Source of the DNA: Deltaproteobacteria bacterium UBA5205
Lineage (GTDB): Bacteria; Desulfobacterota; Syntrophorhabdia; Syntrophorhabdales; Syntrophorhabdaceae
NCBI GenBank assembly: GCA_002412715.1
Contig: DHVP01000037.1
Location: forward strand, 7,624 to 71,623
Direction of reading: 5' to 3'
Length of the DNA: 64,000 nucleotides
Below, in pieces: positions 52,399-62,491 of this stretch. The notes beneath the pieces are model-generated. The model was not told where the DNA came from. It did not search any database and was given only the letters and a program-made list of their open reading frames with translations. The position numbers and the translations under genes are program-made. Each line of letters starts with the position of its first letter. The first letter of the stretch is position 1.

Positions 52399-55300
52399 AA
52401 GGACAGATATAAAAAGCGTGCTCATCATCGGATCGGGCCCCATCGTCATAGGGCAGGCCTGTGAATTCGATTACTCTGGAAGCCAGGCCTGTAAAGCGAT
52501 CCGGGAGGAGGGCTACAGGGTCATCCTGGTCAACTCCAATCCGGCCACGATCATGACGGACCCCGATATGGCCGACAGGGTTTACGTCGAGCCCCTCATA
52601 CCCGAGGTGATCGAAGAGATTATCAAGAAGGAGAAGCCCGACGTCATTCTCCCGACCCTCGGCGGACAGACGGGGCTTAACCTTGCGACCATCCTTGCCG
52701 AGAGCGGTATCCTGGAAAAGTACGGCGTCGAACTCATCGGAGCCGATTACCGCGCCATCAAAAAAGCGGAGGACAGGGAGGAATTCAAGGAGGCCATCGA
52801 GAGGATCGGCCTCGAAGTCCCGAAAAGCGGCCTTGCCCACAGCATGGAGGACGCCCGCGCGGTCGCCTCGCAGATCGGTTTCCCTCTTATTATTCGCCCG
52901 AGCTACACGCTCGGCGGTACCGGGGCGTCGGTTGCGTACAACGTGGAAGAGTTCGAGGCGCTTGCCATGAGGGGTCTCGAAAGCTCCCTCATAACGGAGA
53001 TACTCATCGAGGAGTCCGTCATAGGCTGGAAGGAGTTCGAGCTGGAGGTGATGCGCGACCGCAACGACAACGTGGTCATCATCTGTTCCATCGAGAACGT
53101 GGACCCCATGGGCGTCCATACCGGAGACAGCATTACCGTTGCACCCGCACAGACCCTCACCGACAAGGAATACCAGATCATGCGCGACGCCTCGATCAAG
53201 ATCATCCGTGAGATCGGCGTGGAAACGGGCGGTTCCAACATCCAGTTCGCCGTTGACCCCGACGACGGCAGGATGGTCGTTATCGAGATGAACCCGCGGG
53301 TGTCGAGAAGCTCCGCGCTTGCCTCGAAGGCGACGGGTTTCCCCATCGCCAAGATAGCGGCGAAACTCGCACTCGGCTACACCCTTGACGAGATACCCAA
53401 CGACATAACGAAACAGACCCCGGCGTCCTTCGAACCTACAATAGATTACTGTGTCGTCAAGATACCCCGTTTCACCTTTGAAAAATTCCGCGGGGCGGAC
53501 GAGACGCTCACCGTATCAATGAAGTCCGTAGGGGAGGCCATGTCCATTGGAAGGACCTTCAAGGAGGCCCTGCAAAAAGGATTGAGGTCTATGGAAATAG
53601 GCAGATCGGGTCTTGTCCACGAACGACTTCCTGGCAAGGACGACCCGGAATACGTGCGGCAAAAGCTTATCACACCGAACGCGGAGAGGATCTTTTACGT
53701 AAGGCACGCCCTTCGACTCGGCATCGGAATAGAGGAGATCTATGCCATCTCAAAGATCGACCGGTGGTTTCTCAAGAACATCGAGGAGATAGTCCTGTTT
53801 GAAAGGGAGCTCGAGGCACACCGGCATGATCCGGCCCTTCCTGGCAAGAGCCCCTCCCTCGGCGCCGAACTCCTGAAACAGGCCAAAAGGCTCGGTTTCT
53901 CCGACAGACAGATCGCTGAGATCGTCGGCCTCGATGAGGGCGCAATCAGGTCCCTGAGGAACCGGATCGGGCTGAAGAGCGTCTTCAAGCTTGTCGATAC
54001 CTGCGCCGCGGAATTTGAGGCCTATACACCCTACTTCTATTCGACATACGAAGAAGAGGACGAATCACGCATCTCCGACAGGAAGAAGATCATGATCCTG
54101 GGGGGCGGTCCCAACCGGATAGGGCAGGGGATAGAATTCGACTATTGCTGCGTCCATGCCGCCTTCGCCCTCGAGGAACTGGGCTACGAGACGATCATGG
54201 TCAACAGCAATCCCGAGACGGTGAGTACCGATTATGATACCTCTGACAAACTTTACTTCGAGCCTCTGACCTTCGAGAATGTTCTCGACATAGCCGAGAG
54301 AGAGAAACCTGACGGGGTCATCGTACAGTTTGGCGGGCAGACCCCTTTGAACCTTGCGACGGCGTTGAAAAAGGCCGGCGTGAAGATCATCGGAACGACG
54401 CCCGAAAGCATCGATGTCGCCGAGGACAGGGACAAGTTCAAAACGCTCCTCAAGAAACTGGGACTCACCCAGCCCGACAACGGTATCGCCACGTCTTTTG
54501 AAGAGGCCCGGGAGATTGCGGCATCAATCGGTTTTCCCGTAGTTGTCAGGCCGTCCTACGTACTGGGCGGCAGGGCGATGGAGATCGTCTATAACGATGA
54601 GGACCTGGCATCCTTCATGGTAAAAGCGGCAGAGGCCTCACCTGAAAAACCCATCCTTATCGACAAGTTCCTCGAAGATGCCATCGAGATCGATGTGGAT
54701 GCCGTTGCGGATGGAACACTGTGCGTTGTGGCCGGTATCATGGAACACATCGAGGAGGCGGGCATCCATTCCGGTGACAGTGCGTCGGCGCTACCGCCAT
54801 ACTCCCTCAACGACGATGTTATAGAACGGATACGGACATATACCTACCGGTTGGCGGAAGGCCTGAACGTGGTAGGTCTCATGAACATACAGTACGCCGT
54901 GAAGGACGACAGGATCTACGTCCTTGAGGTCAACCCGCGGGCAAGCCGGACGGTTCCCTTCGTCAGCAAGGCAACGGGGGTTCAGTGGGCCAAGGTGGCG
55001 GCGAAACTGATGGCCGGCAAGACATTGAAGGAACTGGGCATCGAAAAGGAGATCGTGCTGAACCACAGCGCCGTCAAGGAATCGGTCTTCCCCTTTAACA
55101 AGTTTGCGGGGGTGGATACCATACTGGGTCCGGAGATGAAGTCTACAGGTGAGGTCATGGGGATCGACTCCAGCTTTGGCGCCGCCTTTTTGAAATCCCA
55201 GCTTTCCGCCGGTCAGGACCTTCCTTCGCAGGGAAACGTCTTTCTGAGCGTGAAGAACAGGGACAAACGAAACGTCGTCTTCGTTGCAAAGAAACTCTCC

Positions 55301-55621
55301 GACCTGGGTTTCACGATCTGCGCCACAAAGGGAACCGGCAAGGTGCTCGCGAACAACGGCATCGAAGTCGCATTCGTCAATAAGGTCTCCGAGGGAAGGC
55401 CCCACGTGGTCGACATGATCAAAAACGGCGGGATACAATTCATCATCAACACACCAAGCGGAAGGAACCCCAAAGTGGACGAGGTAGCCATCCGTTCCGG
55501 TGCCGTCCAGTACAAAATCCCTTACACCACAACCCTATCCGGCGCCCAGGCGGTAGTCAATGCCATAGAGGTCATGAAAAACGGGAAACTTCGGGTAAGG
55601 GCACTGCAGGATTACTATTAG
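52391..55621 (+). CDS. carB: Carbamoyl-phosphate synthase large subunit
   Basis: 1076 residues, full length. It makes carbamoyl phosphate from bicarbonate, ammonia and 2 ATP. Two homologous halves, each a pre-ATP-grasp plus ATP-grasp domain ([17 protein letters not shown] and [25 protein letters not shown] and [34 protein letters not shown] and [19 protein letters not shown]), followed by the MGS-like allosteric domain. Normal AAGGA ribosome site. Last gene of the operon, ending at a bidirectional terminator. Confidence 0.98.
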   Translation: MPKRTDIKSVLIIGSGPIVIGQACEFDYSGSQACKAIREEGYRVILVNSNPATIMTDPDMADRVYVEPLIPEVIEEIIKKEKPDVILPTLGGQTGLNLATILAESGILEKYGVELIGADYRAIKKAEDREEFKEAIERIGLEVPKSGLAHSMEDARAVASQIGFPLIIRPSYTLGGTGASVAYNVEEFEALAMRGLESSLITEILIEESVIGWKEFELEVMRDRNDNVVIICSIENVDPMGVHTGDSITVAPAQTLTDKEYQIMRDASIKIIREIGVETGGSNIQFAVDPDDGRMVVIEMNPRVSRSSALASKATGFPIAKIAAKLALGYTLDEIPNDITKQTPASFEPTIDYCVVKIPRFTFEKFRGADETLTVSMKSVGEAMSIGRTFKEALQKGLRSMEIGRSGLVHERLPGKDDPEYVRQKLITPNAERIFYVRHALRLGIGIEEIYAISKIDRWFLKNIEEIVLFERELEAHRHDPALPGKSPSLGAELLKQAKRLGFSDRQIAEIVGLDEGAIRSLRNRIGLKSVFKLVDTCAAEFEAYTPYFYSTYEEEDESRISDRKKIMILGGGPNRIGQGIEFDYCCVHAAFALEELGYETIMVNSNPETVSTDYDTSDKLYFEPLTFENVLDIAEREKPDGVIVQFGGQTPLNLATALKKAGVKIIGTTPESIDVAEDRDKFKTLLKKLGLTQPDNGIATSFEEAREIAASIGFPVVVRPSYVLGGRAMEIVYNDEDLASFMVKAAEASPEKPILIDKFLEDAIEIDVDAVADGTLCVVAGIMEHIEEAGIHSGDSASALPPYSLNDDVIERIRTYTYRLAEGLNVVGLMNIQYAVKDDRIYVLEVNPRASRTVPFVSKATGVQWAKVAAKLMAGKTLKELGIEKEIVLNHSAVKESVFPFNKFAGVDTILGPEMKSTGEVMGIDSSFGAAFLKSQLSAGQDLPSQGNVFLSVKNRDKRNVVFVAKKLSDLGFTICATKGTGKVLANNGIEVAFVNKVSEGRPHVVDMIKNGGIQFIINTPSGRNPKVDEVAIRSGAVQYKIPYTTTLSGAQAVVNAIEVMKNGKLRVRALQDYY

Positions 55622-55665
55622 AGGCCGGGCTCAAGGGCGAGGGCTCAAAAAATCCATTGATTAAG

Positions 55666-55710
55666 AAATAATAAAGGCAAAGGACGGAAAATCCCTTGCC
55701 TTTATTATTT
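55666..55710. terminator. Bidirectional rho-independent terminator
   Basis: AAATAATAAAGGCAA (55666-55680) and TTGCCTTTATTATTT (55696-55710) are a perfect 15-bp inverted repeat with a 15-base loop. The A/T-rich ends give T-runs on both strands, so it serves carB and the convergent fmdB unit. Confidence 0.93.
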
Positions 55711-55722
55711 CTGAAGCCTGTC

Positions 55723-55875
55723 CTATTTCACGTCTTTTATCTTTCTCTTCACAATCTTTCCCTTGTCTTTCGGGAAATCGGCCTTTATGTAGACGGTCTT
55801 CGGAAAGACCTGCTCTACGGTACCTTCCATGTTTTTCTTTGCGAAAGAGAATGTTACCTTGTCACCTTTGGTCAT
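55723..55875 (-). CDS. Small KOW/SH3-like hypothetical protein (50 residues)
   Basis: A short gene: [20 protein letters not shown], then a beta-rich lysine-loaded stretch ending [14 protein letters not shown] six bases before the ATG is a strong ribosome site, and the ATG overlaps the fmdB stop (ATGA), so it is translated with fmdB. The GDKVTF...[13 protein letters not shown] pattern is like a KOW/SH3 barrel. Function unknown; I cannot name a family. Confidence 0.75.
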   Translation of the reverse strand: MTKGDKVTFSFAKKNMEGTVEQVFPKTVYIKADFPKDKGKIVKRKIKDVK

Positions 55876-56186
55876 GCTGCGCCTCCTGTCGATGTTGTAG
55901 TTGTGCTTTCCGATTTGGTCTCTGCTTTTGTCTCGGTTACAGGCTCAGGCGCACTTTCCGTCTTTTCGACGTGCTTACTGCCATTCTTCCCGCCGCCGGA
56001 ATCGACCGGTTTCTTGTAATCCGTGACATACCACCCGGTGCCTTTGAGATGGAATGCACAATTAGAGATGAGCTTGGTGAGCCTTCCCTTGCATACCTCG
56101 CACTGCGTGAGTGGTTCATCGCTGATCTTCTGGAATATTTCAAAGGTTTTTCCACACTCTGTACATTGGTATTCGTAGATAGGCAT
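55872..56186 (-). CDS. FmdB-family zinc-ribbon protein
   Basis: 104 residues. The N-terminal zinc ribbon ([21 protein letters not shown] ... CEVC) is the FmdB hallmark; the C-terminal half is a low-complexity Glu/Thr/Ser tail. Named after a putative regulator in methylotroph amidase operons, the family is widespread and its function remains unclear. I chose ATG 56186 because homologues begin MPIYEY; the frame opens at 56198. It is followed by the 50-residue gene. Confidence 0.88.
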   Translation of the reverse strand: MPIYEYQCTECGKTFEIFQKISDEPLTQCEVCKGRLTKLISNCAFHLKGTGWYVTDYKKPVDSGGGKNGSKHVEKTESAPEPVTETKAETKSESTTTTSTGGAA

Positions 56187-56403
56187 CTGTTCCTCCAACT
56201 CAAAAAATGTTTCTAAGTGTCAGTAATATAATGCTTTAGGCATGTTCCGTCAAGTTATTAATGAGAAAGGGATGGAGCGCTCCCCGTTGTGCAGGGAGGC
56301 TTAGGGGCAAGGATGCTTAGGGGGAAAATCCCTGGTTTCAGACGGTCGGATCCCTTACCGTTTGACGTGTTCTTGAGGGGGCGTCTTTTTCCTTAACTTT
56401 TCC

Positions 56404-56432
56404 TTGCCAAGAAAATCTATATGGGTTAATAA
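56404..56432 (+). promoter_or_regulatory. Possible promoter of the TPR/outer-membrane gene
   Basis: TTGCCA (56404-56409), 17 bases, TAATAA (56427-56432), within the 290-base gap before 56478. The -10 box is weak. The rest of the gap (56187-56403) shows no gene or clear RNA element. Confidence 0.35.
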
Positions 56433-56477
56433 AGCTTAACACCCAATTGTCGAGAATCATGCATCGGGGGTTTGTTA

Positions 56478-58070
56478 ATGAAACGAATACTCGCATCATC
56501 CCTGTTTGCCCTGTGTTTGATGGTTTCCATGATTTCTCCTGCCGGTGGTCAGACTTTGTTTGATCAGGGATTCAAGGAGTATGGACAGGAAAACTACGAA
56601 GAAGCCCTGACCTATTTTCTGGAAGCATATTCGGCGGACAAGGGGTCGGCCCGGATAGCCTATTACGTGGGTCTTACGTATAAGACCATGGAAAAATACA
56701 AGGAGGCGATGCCCTACTTCAAGGATGCTGCCACCTTAACGCCCCGGGTCGATGACGCGCTTGTCGAACTCATCGATGTCCTCTATCACACCAACAACAT
56801 CATGGAAGCGGAAAAATGGATCGCGGTCGCTGAGAAAGATGGGCTGGATTCGGCTCGCCTGTATTTGCTGAAAGGTTTGGTACTTACCAAAAGAGGCAAA
56901 CCGGATGAAGCCATCAAAGCTTTTGAGAAGGCCAAAAACCGCGATCCCCGCCTGTCGCAGCAGGCAGAGCTTCAGATAGCCGGCATCTATACCCAGCAGG
57001 GAAAGTATAAGGATGCAAAGGAGCGCCTGCGGACCACTATCACCCTGGATCCCGCGAGCGACCTGGCACTTTATGCGAGGGATTACGAAAAGATAGTCGC
57101 CGACAAGGCCGAGCGTGAAAGGCCGTGGCGGTTCGGTATCGGCATGGGCTATAAGTACGATACGAACGTCGTTACGAAGGGCGACGGCCCGATGACGGAA
57201 TCGATATCGGGGCAGGAGGACAGCGCCCTCAATTTCGGTGCCCGCATCGGTTACACAGCGCCGTTTTCGTTCAGAACGCCCTTCAGTCTCTCGGCGTATT
57301 ATTCATTCTATACAGACAGGTATTTCGGGAAGACCTACACACGCTCCGACGGTTCCGTCGGCAATCTGACGGAATACAACAATATGACGAACACATTCAG
57401 CATCGTTCCGGGCTATGCCTTTGGCCGTTTTGCCGTGAGCCTTCCGCTCACCTATTCTTATGTCAGTCTCCAGGGTGCCAAGGGCAACAGTTTTTATAAC
57501 GAGCTGAACTGGTGGAACCAGACGCGCTACCTCGAAACAAAGTCAGCAACTCCGACGCTGCGCTTTATCACGACGCCCAACAGTTTCGGCGAAGTGTTTT
57601 TCAGTTATATGCGTAAGAAGTATTTCGATACCGAACTTCACCCCGAACCTCCCGATGGAGAAGAAAGAAGCGGCGAGAGAATGACGGGGGGTGCCGGGTG
57701 GACCTACACCTTCAGGGAGAACAAAGCGTTTTTCACCCTGCGCTACTCGTATGCCCAGGATAACACCATAGGGCGGAATTGGGTGAATAACGAGAACCGG
57801 TTCGGGGCCGATCTGCTTTATCCGATCATCGGACCGCTAAGGGCCCAGGTATCGGCTGATGCGATCTATGTCAAATATACATATGACAATACCTATTTCG
57901 AGCAAAAGAGACGGGACGATATTTATAGTGTCTCCTGCGCCCTGCTCTACGGTATCGTCAAGAATACAGATCTTATCCTGCAGTACAATCATTACAGGAA
58001 CCAATCCAATATAGCACTTTACGATTACACGAGGGAGGTTTACGGTCTGGGCGTGGAATACAGGTTCTAG
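56478..58070 (+). CDS. Outer-membrane protein: TPR domain plus beta-barrel
   Basis: 530 residues with a Sec signal peptide (MKRILASSLFALCLMVSMISPAGGQ). Residues ~25-205 are four to five TPR repeats (LFDQGFKEYGQENYEEALTYFLEAY; GLVLTKRGKPDEAIKAFEKAKNRDP). Residues ~210-530 alternate aromatic/polar beta strands and end in a terminal Phe (GLGVEYRF), as outer-membrane barrels do. The architecture suggests a periplasmic TPR platform anchored by its own barrel, as in some exopolysaccharide or surface export systems. The next gene encodes an exported FecR-domain protein. ATG 56478 is used; TTG 56472 is an alternative. Confidence 0.82.
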   Translation: MKRILASSLFALCLMVSMISPAGGQTLFDQGFKEYGQENYEEALTYFLEAYSADKGSARIAYYVGLTYKTMEKYKEAMPYFKDAATLTPRVDDALVELIDVLYHTNNIMEAEKWIAVAEKDGLDSARLYLLKGLVLTKRGKPDEAIKAFEKAKNRDPRLSQQAELQIAGIYTQQGKYKDAKERLRTTITLDPASDLALYARDYEKIVADKAERERPWRFGIGMGYKYDTNVVTKGDGPMTESISGQEDSALNFGARIGYTAPFSFRTPFSLSAYYSFYTDRYFGKTYTRSDGSVGNLTEYNNMTNTFSIVPGYAFGRFAVSLPLTYSYVSLQGAKGNSFYNELNWWNQTRYLETKSATPTLRFITTPNSFGEVFFSYMRKKYFDTELHPEPPDGEERSGERMTGGAGWTYTFRENKAFFTLRYSYAQDNTIGRNWVNNENRFGADLLYPIIGPLRAQVSADAIYVKYTYDNTYFEQKRRDDIYSVSCALLYGIVKNTDLILQYNHYRNQSNIALYDYTREVYGLGVEYRF

Positions 58071-58134
58071 GTACCGGCGGGTTTAGGCAGACTTAAGACA
58101 GTAATTTCAGTCACGGAAAGAACGGGTGACGATC

Positions 58135-59742
58135 ATGAAAAGAATATCTCTGGCATTTCTCCTTATCGTATTTTGCTTTTTATTTATCTCGACCATTGTC
58201 GCCGAGGCTGCTCCTGTCGGGAAGATCACCAGGATAGAAGGAAGGGTGGATGTCCTCAAGGCCGGGCAGAGGTCGGTGATGAACGTATCCCTCGGTGACA
58301 GTGTCGATGTCGGCGACATCTACCGGGCAAAGACGAACAGCAGGGCCGAGATAACATTTATCAACAAGAACATCCTCAGGATCGCACCGGCGACACGGGT
58401 GCAGGTCAGCCAGTATTCCGATGAAGGAAACAGAAGCAATCAGGTCATGAAACTGGACCGCGGCAAGGTCCAGGCCGTATCCGGCGAGGAATTTGTCAAA
58501 AAAGTATCTTCATTCGCCGAGGGCAACAAGTTCGAGGTCCATACCCCGAACGCGGTGGCCGGCATCCGCGGTTCCGGAATGACCGTGGGCTTTGCCCAGA
58601 TGGTAACGGGCCTTTTCTTTGAGACAGGCAAGGGTTACTTTTACAACCCGAGCGCACCGGGCAGGGTGGTCAACGTGACCGCCGGCTTCGTATCCTTCGT
58701 AGTAGGCACGGGCGGTATCCCGTCCCGTCCCGTTCAGGGAAACGTATCATACGTCGGAGGCTCCGGCAGCAGCTCGCCCCAGGCAGAAAACACAACGGCC
58801 TCGACGGGCACAGGCAACAGCAATCTTAATGTCCAACTCACCAGCCTTACCTCCTCGGTTGCTACGACAACTCTTTTCACGCCGCCGCCGGTTATCCCCA
58901 ATGTGTTCGTAGGTGTGGTTCCAAGCCTCAGCGGCACGTATAACGACCCATTTGAAACCGTCAATGTTTCGCTTAACAATGTAAAATTTTACGGTCCCAC
59001 CGCAACGGGAACACCCCAATCCTGGAAGGCGGATTCAGTGACGGGGACATATGAGTCGATTCGGAACTCGCCAGGTACGAATTTCAAGGGTATGGCTCTC
59101 TCGGGTAGCGGCATGACGGCTAATCTGATCATTACGAGCGATTTGGATACGGGACTTATGTCGGGGAATTGGACCGCAAATATAGCCAGCGGCAATGCTC
59201 CAACTGGCGTGGGCACCTGTACCACACCATTTACTTTCAGCGGTACGGCAGCGGGAACATGGAATGGGACGATCGTTGGAAACACCGAAACGGGAGTCAT
59301 AAACGGCAACGCTTCGGGAGTGGCGCCCAGCGTCCTTACCCAGGACCCGATCGCAGCCCCCAACATTCTTGTGGGGAGCCTGCCCGTGCTGTCGGGCACT
59401 TTGGGTTCGCCCAACATGTTCGTAGAGCTCACCAATGTGAAATTCTACGGCCCCTCTGCTACCGCCCCTCAGGTCTGGCTTGGTGCGGTCACTGGAAGTT
59501 TCGACCCGGCTTCCCCGCTATCGGCACGTCTCAATACGCCTGTCACGCTCACCAGCGGCGCAAACGTAGCGACCTTTACCCTTAATGGTGTAAACGGTAC
59601 GGCTTGGACGGGATCGGTCACCTCCGGCAGCGCTCCGAGCGGAGTGGGGACATATCCGAGCCCCATAGTATTTTCCGGCCATTCCACGGGAACAGTTGGG
59701 GCCTCGTCGATCTCCGGGACCGCTTCGGGAACAGCAAAATAG
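58135..59742 (+). CDS. Exported FecR-domain protein with internal repeats
   Basis: 535 residues with a signal peptide (RISLAFLLIVFCFLFISTIVAEA). Residues ~25-200 are a FecR domain (GRVDVLKAGQRSVMNVSLGDSVDVGDIYRAKTNSRAEI, VHTPNAVAGIRGSGM), an extracytoplasmic fold that is not limited to iron regulation. After a Ser/Thr/Gly linker two repeats of ~140 residues follow, each with PN(V/I)xVGxxPxLSGT and (N/T)NVKFYGP(T/S)AT. Composition is Gly/Ser/Thr-rich, as in surface proteins. Start ATG 58135 has GGGTGA five bases upstream. FecR, a TPR barrel and a CHASE2 cyclase side by side form a known type of envelope-signalling neighbourhood. Confidence 0.82.
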   Translation: MKRISLAFLLIVFCFLFISTIVAEAAPVGKITRIEGRVDVLKAGQRSVMNVSLGDSVDVGDIYRAKTNSRAEITFINKNILRIAPATRVQVSQYSDEGNRSNQVMKLDRGKVQAVSGEEFVKKVSSFAEGNKFEVHTPNAVAGIRGSGMTVGFAQMVTGLFFETGKGYFYNPSAPGRVVNVTAGFVSFVVGTGGIPSRPVQGNVSYVGGSGSSSPQAENTTASTGTGNSNLNVQLTSLTSSVATTTLFTPPPVIPNVFVGVVPSLSGTYNDPFETVNVSLNNVKFYGPTATGTPQSWKADSVTGTYESIRNSPGTNFKGMALSGSGMTANLIITSDLDTGLMSGNWTANIASGNAPTGVGTCTTPFTFSGTAAGTWNGTIVGNTETGVINGNASGVAPSVLTQDPIAAPNILVGSLPVLSGTLGSPNMFVELTNVKFYGPSATAPQVWLGAVTGSFDPASPLSARLNTPVTLTSGANVATFTLNGVNGTAWTGSVTSGSAPSGVGTYPSPIVFSGHSTGTVGASSISGTASGTAK

Positions 59743-59875
59743 AAAATCGGGTTTCATGGAAAGAGGTTTAAACCAGGAGGAAGATTAGAAGCAACGGTTC
59801 GGAAAAGGTATATCCGGGCGTGGCGGGTCCCTGACGGTTTTCCAGCGAAAAAGCCGAAGCGCCAGACGGCGCGAA

Positions 59876-61840
59876 TTATTTTTCCATTAATACGGTTGCC
59901 TCTTTTTCTTCGCATTCAATGACCTGACAGTCGGTGCCCTCGCTGAGGGAGGCGACCTCGTAAATGCGGACCGGTTCCGCCTTCCCTTTTACCGCCACGA
60001 TGTCGAGCCCCCGTATCAGAAGGTGACCGAACCGGTTTGCAGCGACGAGGTCCCGCACCTTGTCGAGTGTCGCTTCGGTGATAATGATCTCTGCGCCGTA
60101 TTTGCGGGTAAGCCCCTCGACGCGAGATCCCAGGTTTACGTTGTCCCCGATGACGGTGTAGTCCATCTTCTTGCCCTCGGCGCCGATATTTCCCACCACG
60201 ACCTCGCCCGTGTTAAGACCGAAACCTGCATCCAAGGGGACGCGGCCTTCCCTGAGCCAGCCTTCCCTTAATTCGGCCAGGCGTTGTTTCATGTGGAGGG
60301 TGCATTTGATGGCCAGTTCGGCGTGGTTGGGCTGGCGCAGAGGGGCCCCCCAGAAGGCGACTATCATGTCGCCAACGAACTTGTCGAGGGTACCGTCCCA
60401 CCGGATGATGATATTCGTCATTTCCGTCAGGTATTCATTGAGTATGGCCACCACCTGTTCCGGGGAGTGGTGTTCGGAGAAGGTGGTGAAACCCTTTACG
60501 TCAGAGAAGAGGACTGTGACTTCACGACGCTCCCCGCCTAGTTTTGCCAGTTCAGGGTTCCTGATCAATTCGTTGACGATCTTCTCCGTCACGTAGCTGG
60601 AGAACATGCTCCTGATCTGTCTGGCATAGCGTTCTTCCGTCGCATAACGGAAGGCGGTGGAGACGAAATAGATGACGATAACGGCGTTTCCCGCGTAGCT
60701 GATATCGATCCACAACCTCCAGGTAAAGAACAGGAAGTAGCCGGCGGCGAAGAGGACGCTTATGCAAAGAGCGGCACAAAAGGCGCCCGCGATGGCCCTC
60801 ATGCGTACGATGAGTAACGTGAAGATCGTACCCATAAGGATGATGATGAGAATGTTGGCCATACGCCCGACGAAGCGGATATTCTGGTTTTCAAGGATTG
60901 CCCCGATCATGTTGGCGTGCTTTTCAACACCGAACATGATCGCCGATGCGGGAGTGACGATCTTGTCGTGGATACCTACCGCCGTGGGACCGATGAGGAC
61001 GATCCTGTCCCGGATCGACGAAGGGTTCGCCTTTCCTTCCAGCACGTCGAGAGCGGAAATCACGGGAAAGGTATTGTGGGGACCGTAGTAGGGGATGAGC
61101 ATTCTTCCGAAGGGATCCGTGGCAAGGACGGTCTTGCCCAGTGCAACCGAATTCGTAGCCTCCACGCTCATATCCGCCGGGGAAAGACCGCGGTAAAGTC
61201 TTGCAACCTGAAGGTCGATAGAGGGATAAAGCTGGTCCATATAGGAGACTACAAGGGCTTCCCAGCGGAGTTTTCCGTCCTGGTCGGGAAGCATATTGAT
61301 GTAGCCCATGGCAGCGGAGTTTGCAGAAAAAGCCGGTACCGGCAGGAGAACGCCCTTTGCGGTGATGGGCCCGTGGATCCTGAAGAGGTTTTCCTTCCTG
61401 ATGACCATGAAGGCGTTATCGAGAAGGGCGTCATCGACCTTTTGAGGCGCGTTCCCTTCAAAATCAAAAACGAAAGGCAGGACGACATTTCCCCTCACCT
61501 TCATTGCGGCGGCCAGTCTATCGTCATGGGGCGAAGACTCGCTGAAGATGAAATCAAGCATGATGACCCGTGCCCCCATGGAGTTCATCCGGTCGACGAG
61601 ATCGGCCATTTTGTCCCGGTTCCACGGCCACCTGCCGATCGCCTGGAGGCTCCTGTCGTCGATGCCGACAACAACGATCTGGCCGGGTGCCTGTGCCATG
61701 CCCCGAAGCTGATAGCGAAGGTCGTAGAGAAGCATCTCGAGCCGTTCGAAGGGAACGAACCTGACGAGGGCCAGAAGAACGAAGATAACAGTTATGCCGG
61801 CACCGATAAGATAAGTGATATGCCTTCTTTTCTGTCTCAT
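59876..61840 (-). CDS. CHASE2-domain class III adenylate cyclase
   Basis: 654 residues in the inner membrane. One N-terminal membrane helix, a periplasmic CHASE2 sensor (about 35-320, IVVVGIDDRSLQAIGRWPWNRDKMADLVDRM), three closing membrane helices (about 325-400) and a cytoplasmic class III cyclase (about 430-620). Catalytic residues are present: metal Asp in LFSDVKGFT and FVGDMIVAFWG, Lys in LDKFVGD, and the Asp/Thr, Asn and Arg set in DYTVIGDNVNLGSRVEGL, which predicts ATP rather than GTP. It makes cAMP in response to an envelope signal. Convergent with the FecR gene. Confidence 0.93.
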   Translation of the reverse strand: MRQKRRHITYLIGAGITVIFVLLALVRFVPFERLEMLLYDLRYQLRGMAQAPGQIVVVGIDDRSLQAIGRWPWNRDKMADLVDRMNSMGARVIMLDFIFSESSPHDDRLAAAMKVRGNVVLPFVFDFEGNAPQKVDDALLDNAFMVIRKENLFRIHGPITAKGVLLPVPAFSANSAAMGYINMLPDQDGKLRWEALVVSYMDQLYPSIDLQVARLYRGLSPADMSVEATNSVALGKTVLATDPFGRMLIPYYGPHNTFPVISALDVLEGKANPSSIRDRIVLIGPTAVGIHDKIVTPASAIMFGVEKHANMIGAILENQNIRFVGRMANILIIILMGTIFTLLIVRMRAIAGAFCAALCISVLFAAGYFLFFTWRLWIDISYAGNAVIVIYFVSTAFRYATEERYARQIRSMFSSYVTEKIVNELIRNPELAKLGGERREVTVLFSDVKGFTTFSEHHSPEQVVAILNEYLTEMTNIIIRWDGTLDKFVGDMIVAFWGAPLRQPNHAELAIKCTLHMKQRLAELREGWLREGRVPLDAGFGLNTGEVVVGNIGAEGKKMDYTVIGDNVNLGSRVEGLTRKYGAEIIITEATLDKVRDLVAANRFGHLLIRGLDIVAVKGKAEPVRIYEVASLSEGTDCQVIECEEKEATVLMEK

Positions 61841-61927
61841 AGATGGTCTTGTGTGTTCGTGGAAAGAAGCATATCACGGGCAACACAAAAAAGGGAAGAG
61901 CCCACCCGTGTATTCGGCGAAAAACTC

Positions 61928-61955
61928 TTGGCACCAGTCCTTTATATGGTATAAT
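61928..61955 (+). promoter_or_regulatory. Predicted promoter of tRNA-Arg
   Basis: TTGGCA (61928-61933), a 16-base spacer and a perfect TATAAT (61950-61955), 13 bases before the tRNA. One of the best sigma70-type matches in the window. Confidence 0.75.
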
Positions 61956-61968
61956 GTAACCCTTCCAA

Positions 61969-62045
<77 letters not shown>

Positions 62046-62491
62046 GTACAAACCACGGAATATCAATAAGTTACAGCACACGGGGAGAGAAGGAGGCGGG
62101 GGAGTTTCGGGAAGTCTGCTAACGTCCTGTCAACGTTGATCCTGTTTCTGTTCGGAACAGAACATACGGCGGTAGAGACTGGCGCCATGGATCCAGCGGG
62201 CGTATTTCCTGGGACGATCATTCAAAACCAATCCCAATCCCCAAAGAGGATGATCTGTCGCTCAATTGACCGTATCACTTGCCAATACTAATATCAAGAA
62301 TTCGAATGTCTACGCAATGTCAGGGTTTCGCTGATACCGGCTAAACATTAGCAAAAATTCAGGGTTTTCCCCTATTGCCGATAATTGTGTAAACAGCATA
62401 TCATAAGCACAGATATGTTAAAGGGGGTTAGCATGGGAGGCTCCACCAGTTTCCACAAGGGAATAAAACGCCTCGTTCTCCGGGGGCGCAC
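62046..62491. other. Intergenic region between tRNA-Arg and the PAS protein
   Basis: About 445 bases without a gene. Near its end CAGGGTTT occurs twice, 39 bases apart (62321-62328 and 62360-62367), each followed within 10-12 bases by CCG; between them GCTAA-ACA-TTAGC makes a small hairpin. This could be a regulator site or leader element for the PAS gene. I see no confident promoter and no partial tRNA copy of an integrated element. Confidence 0.45.
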
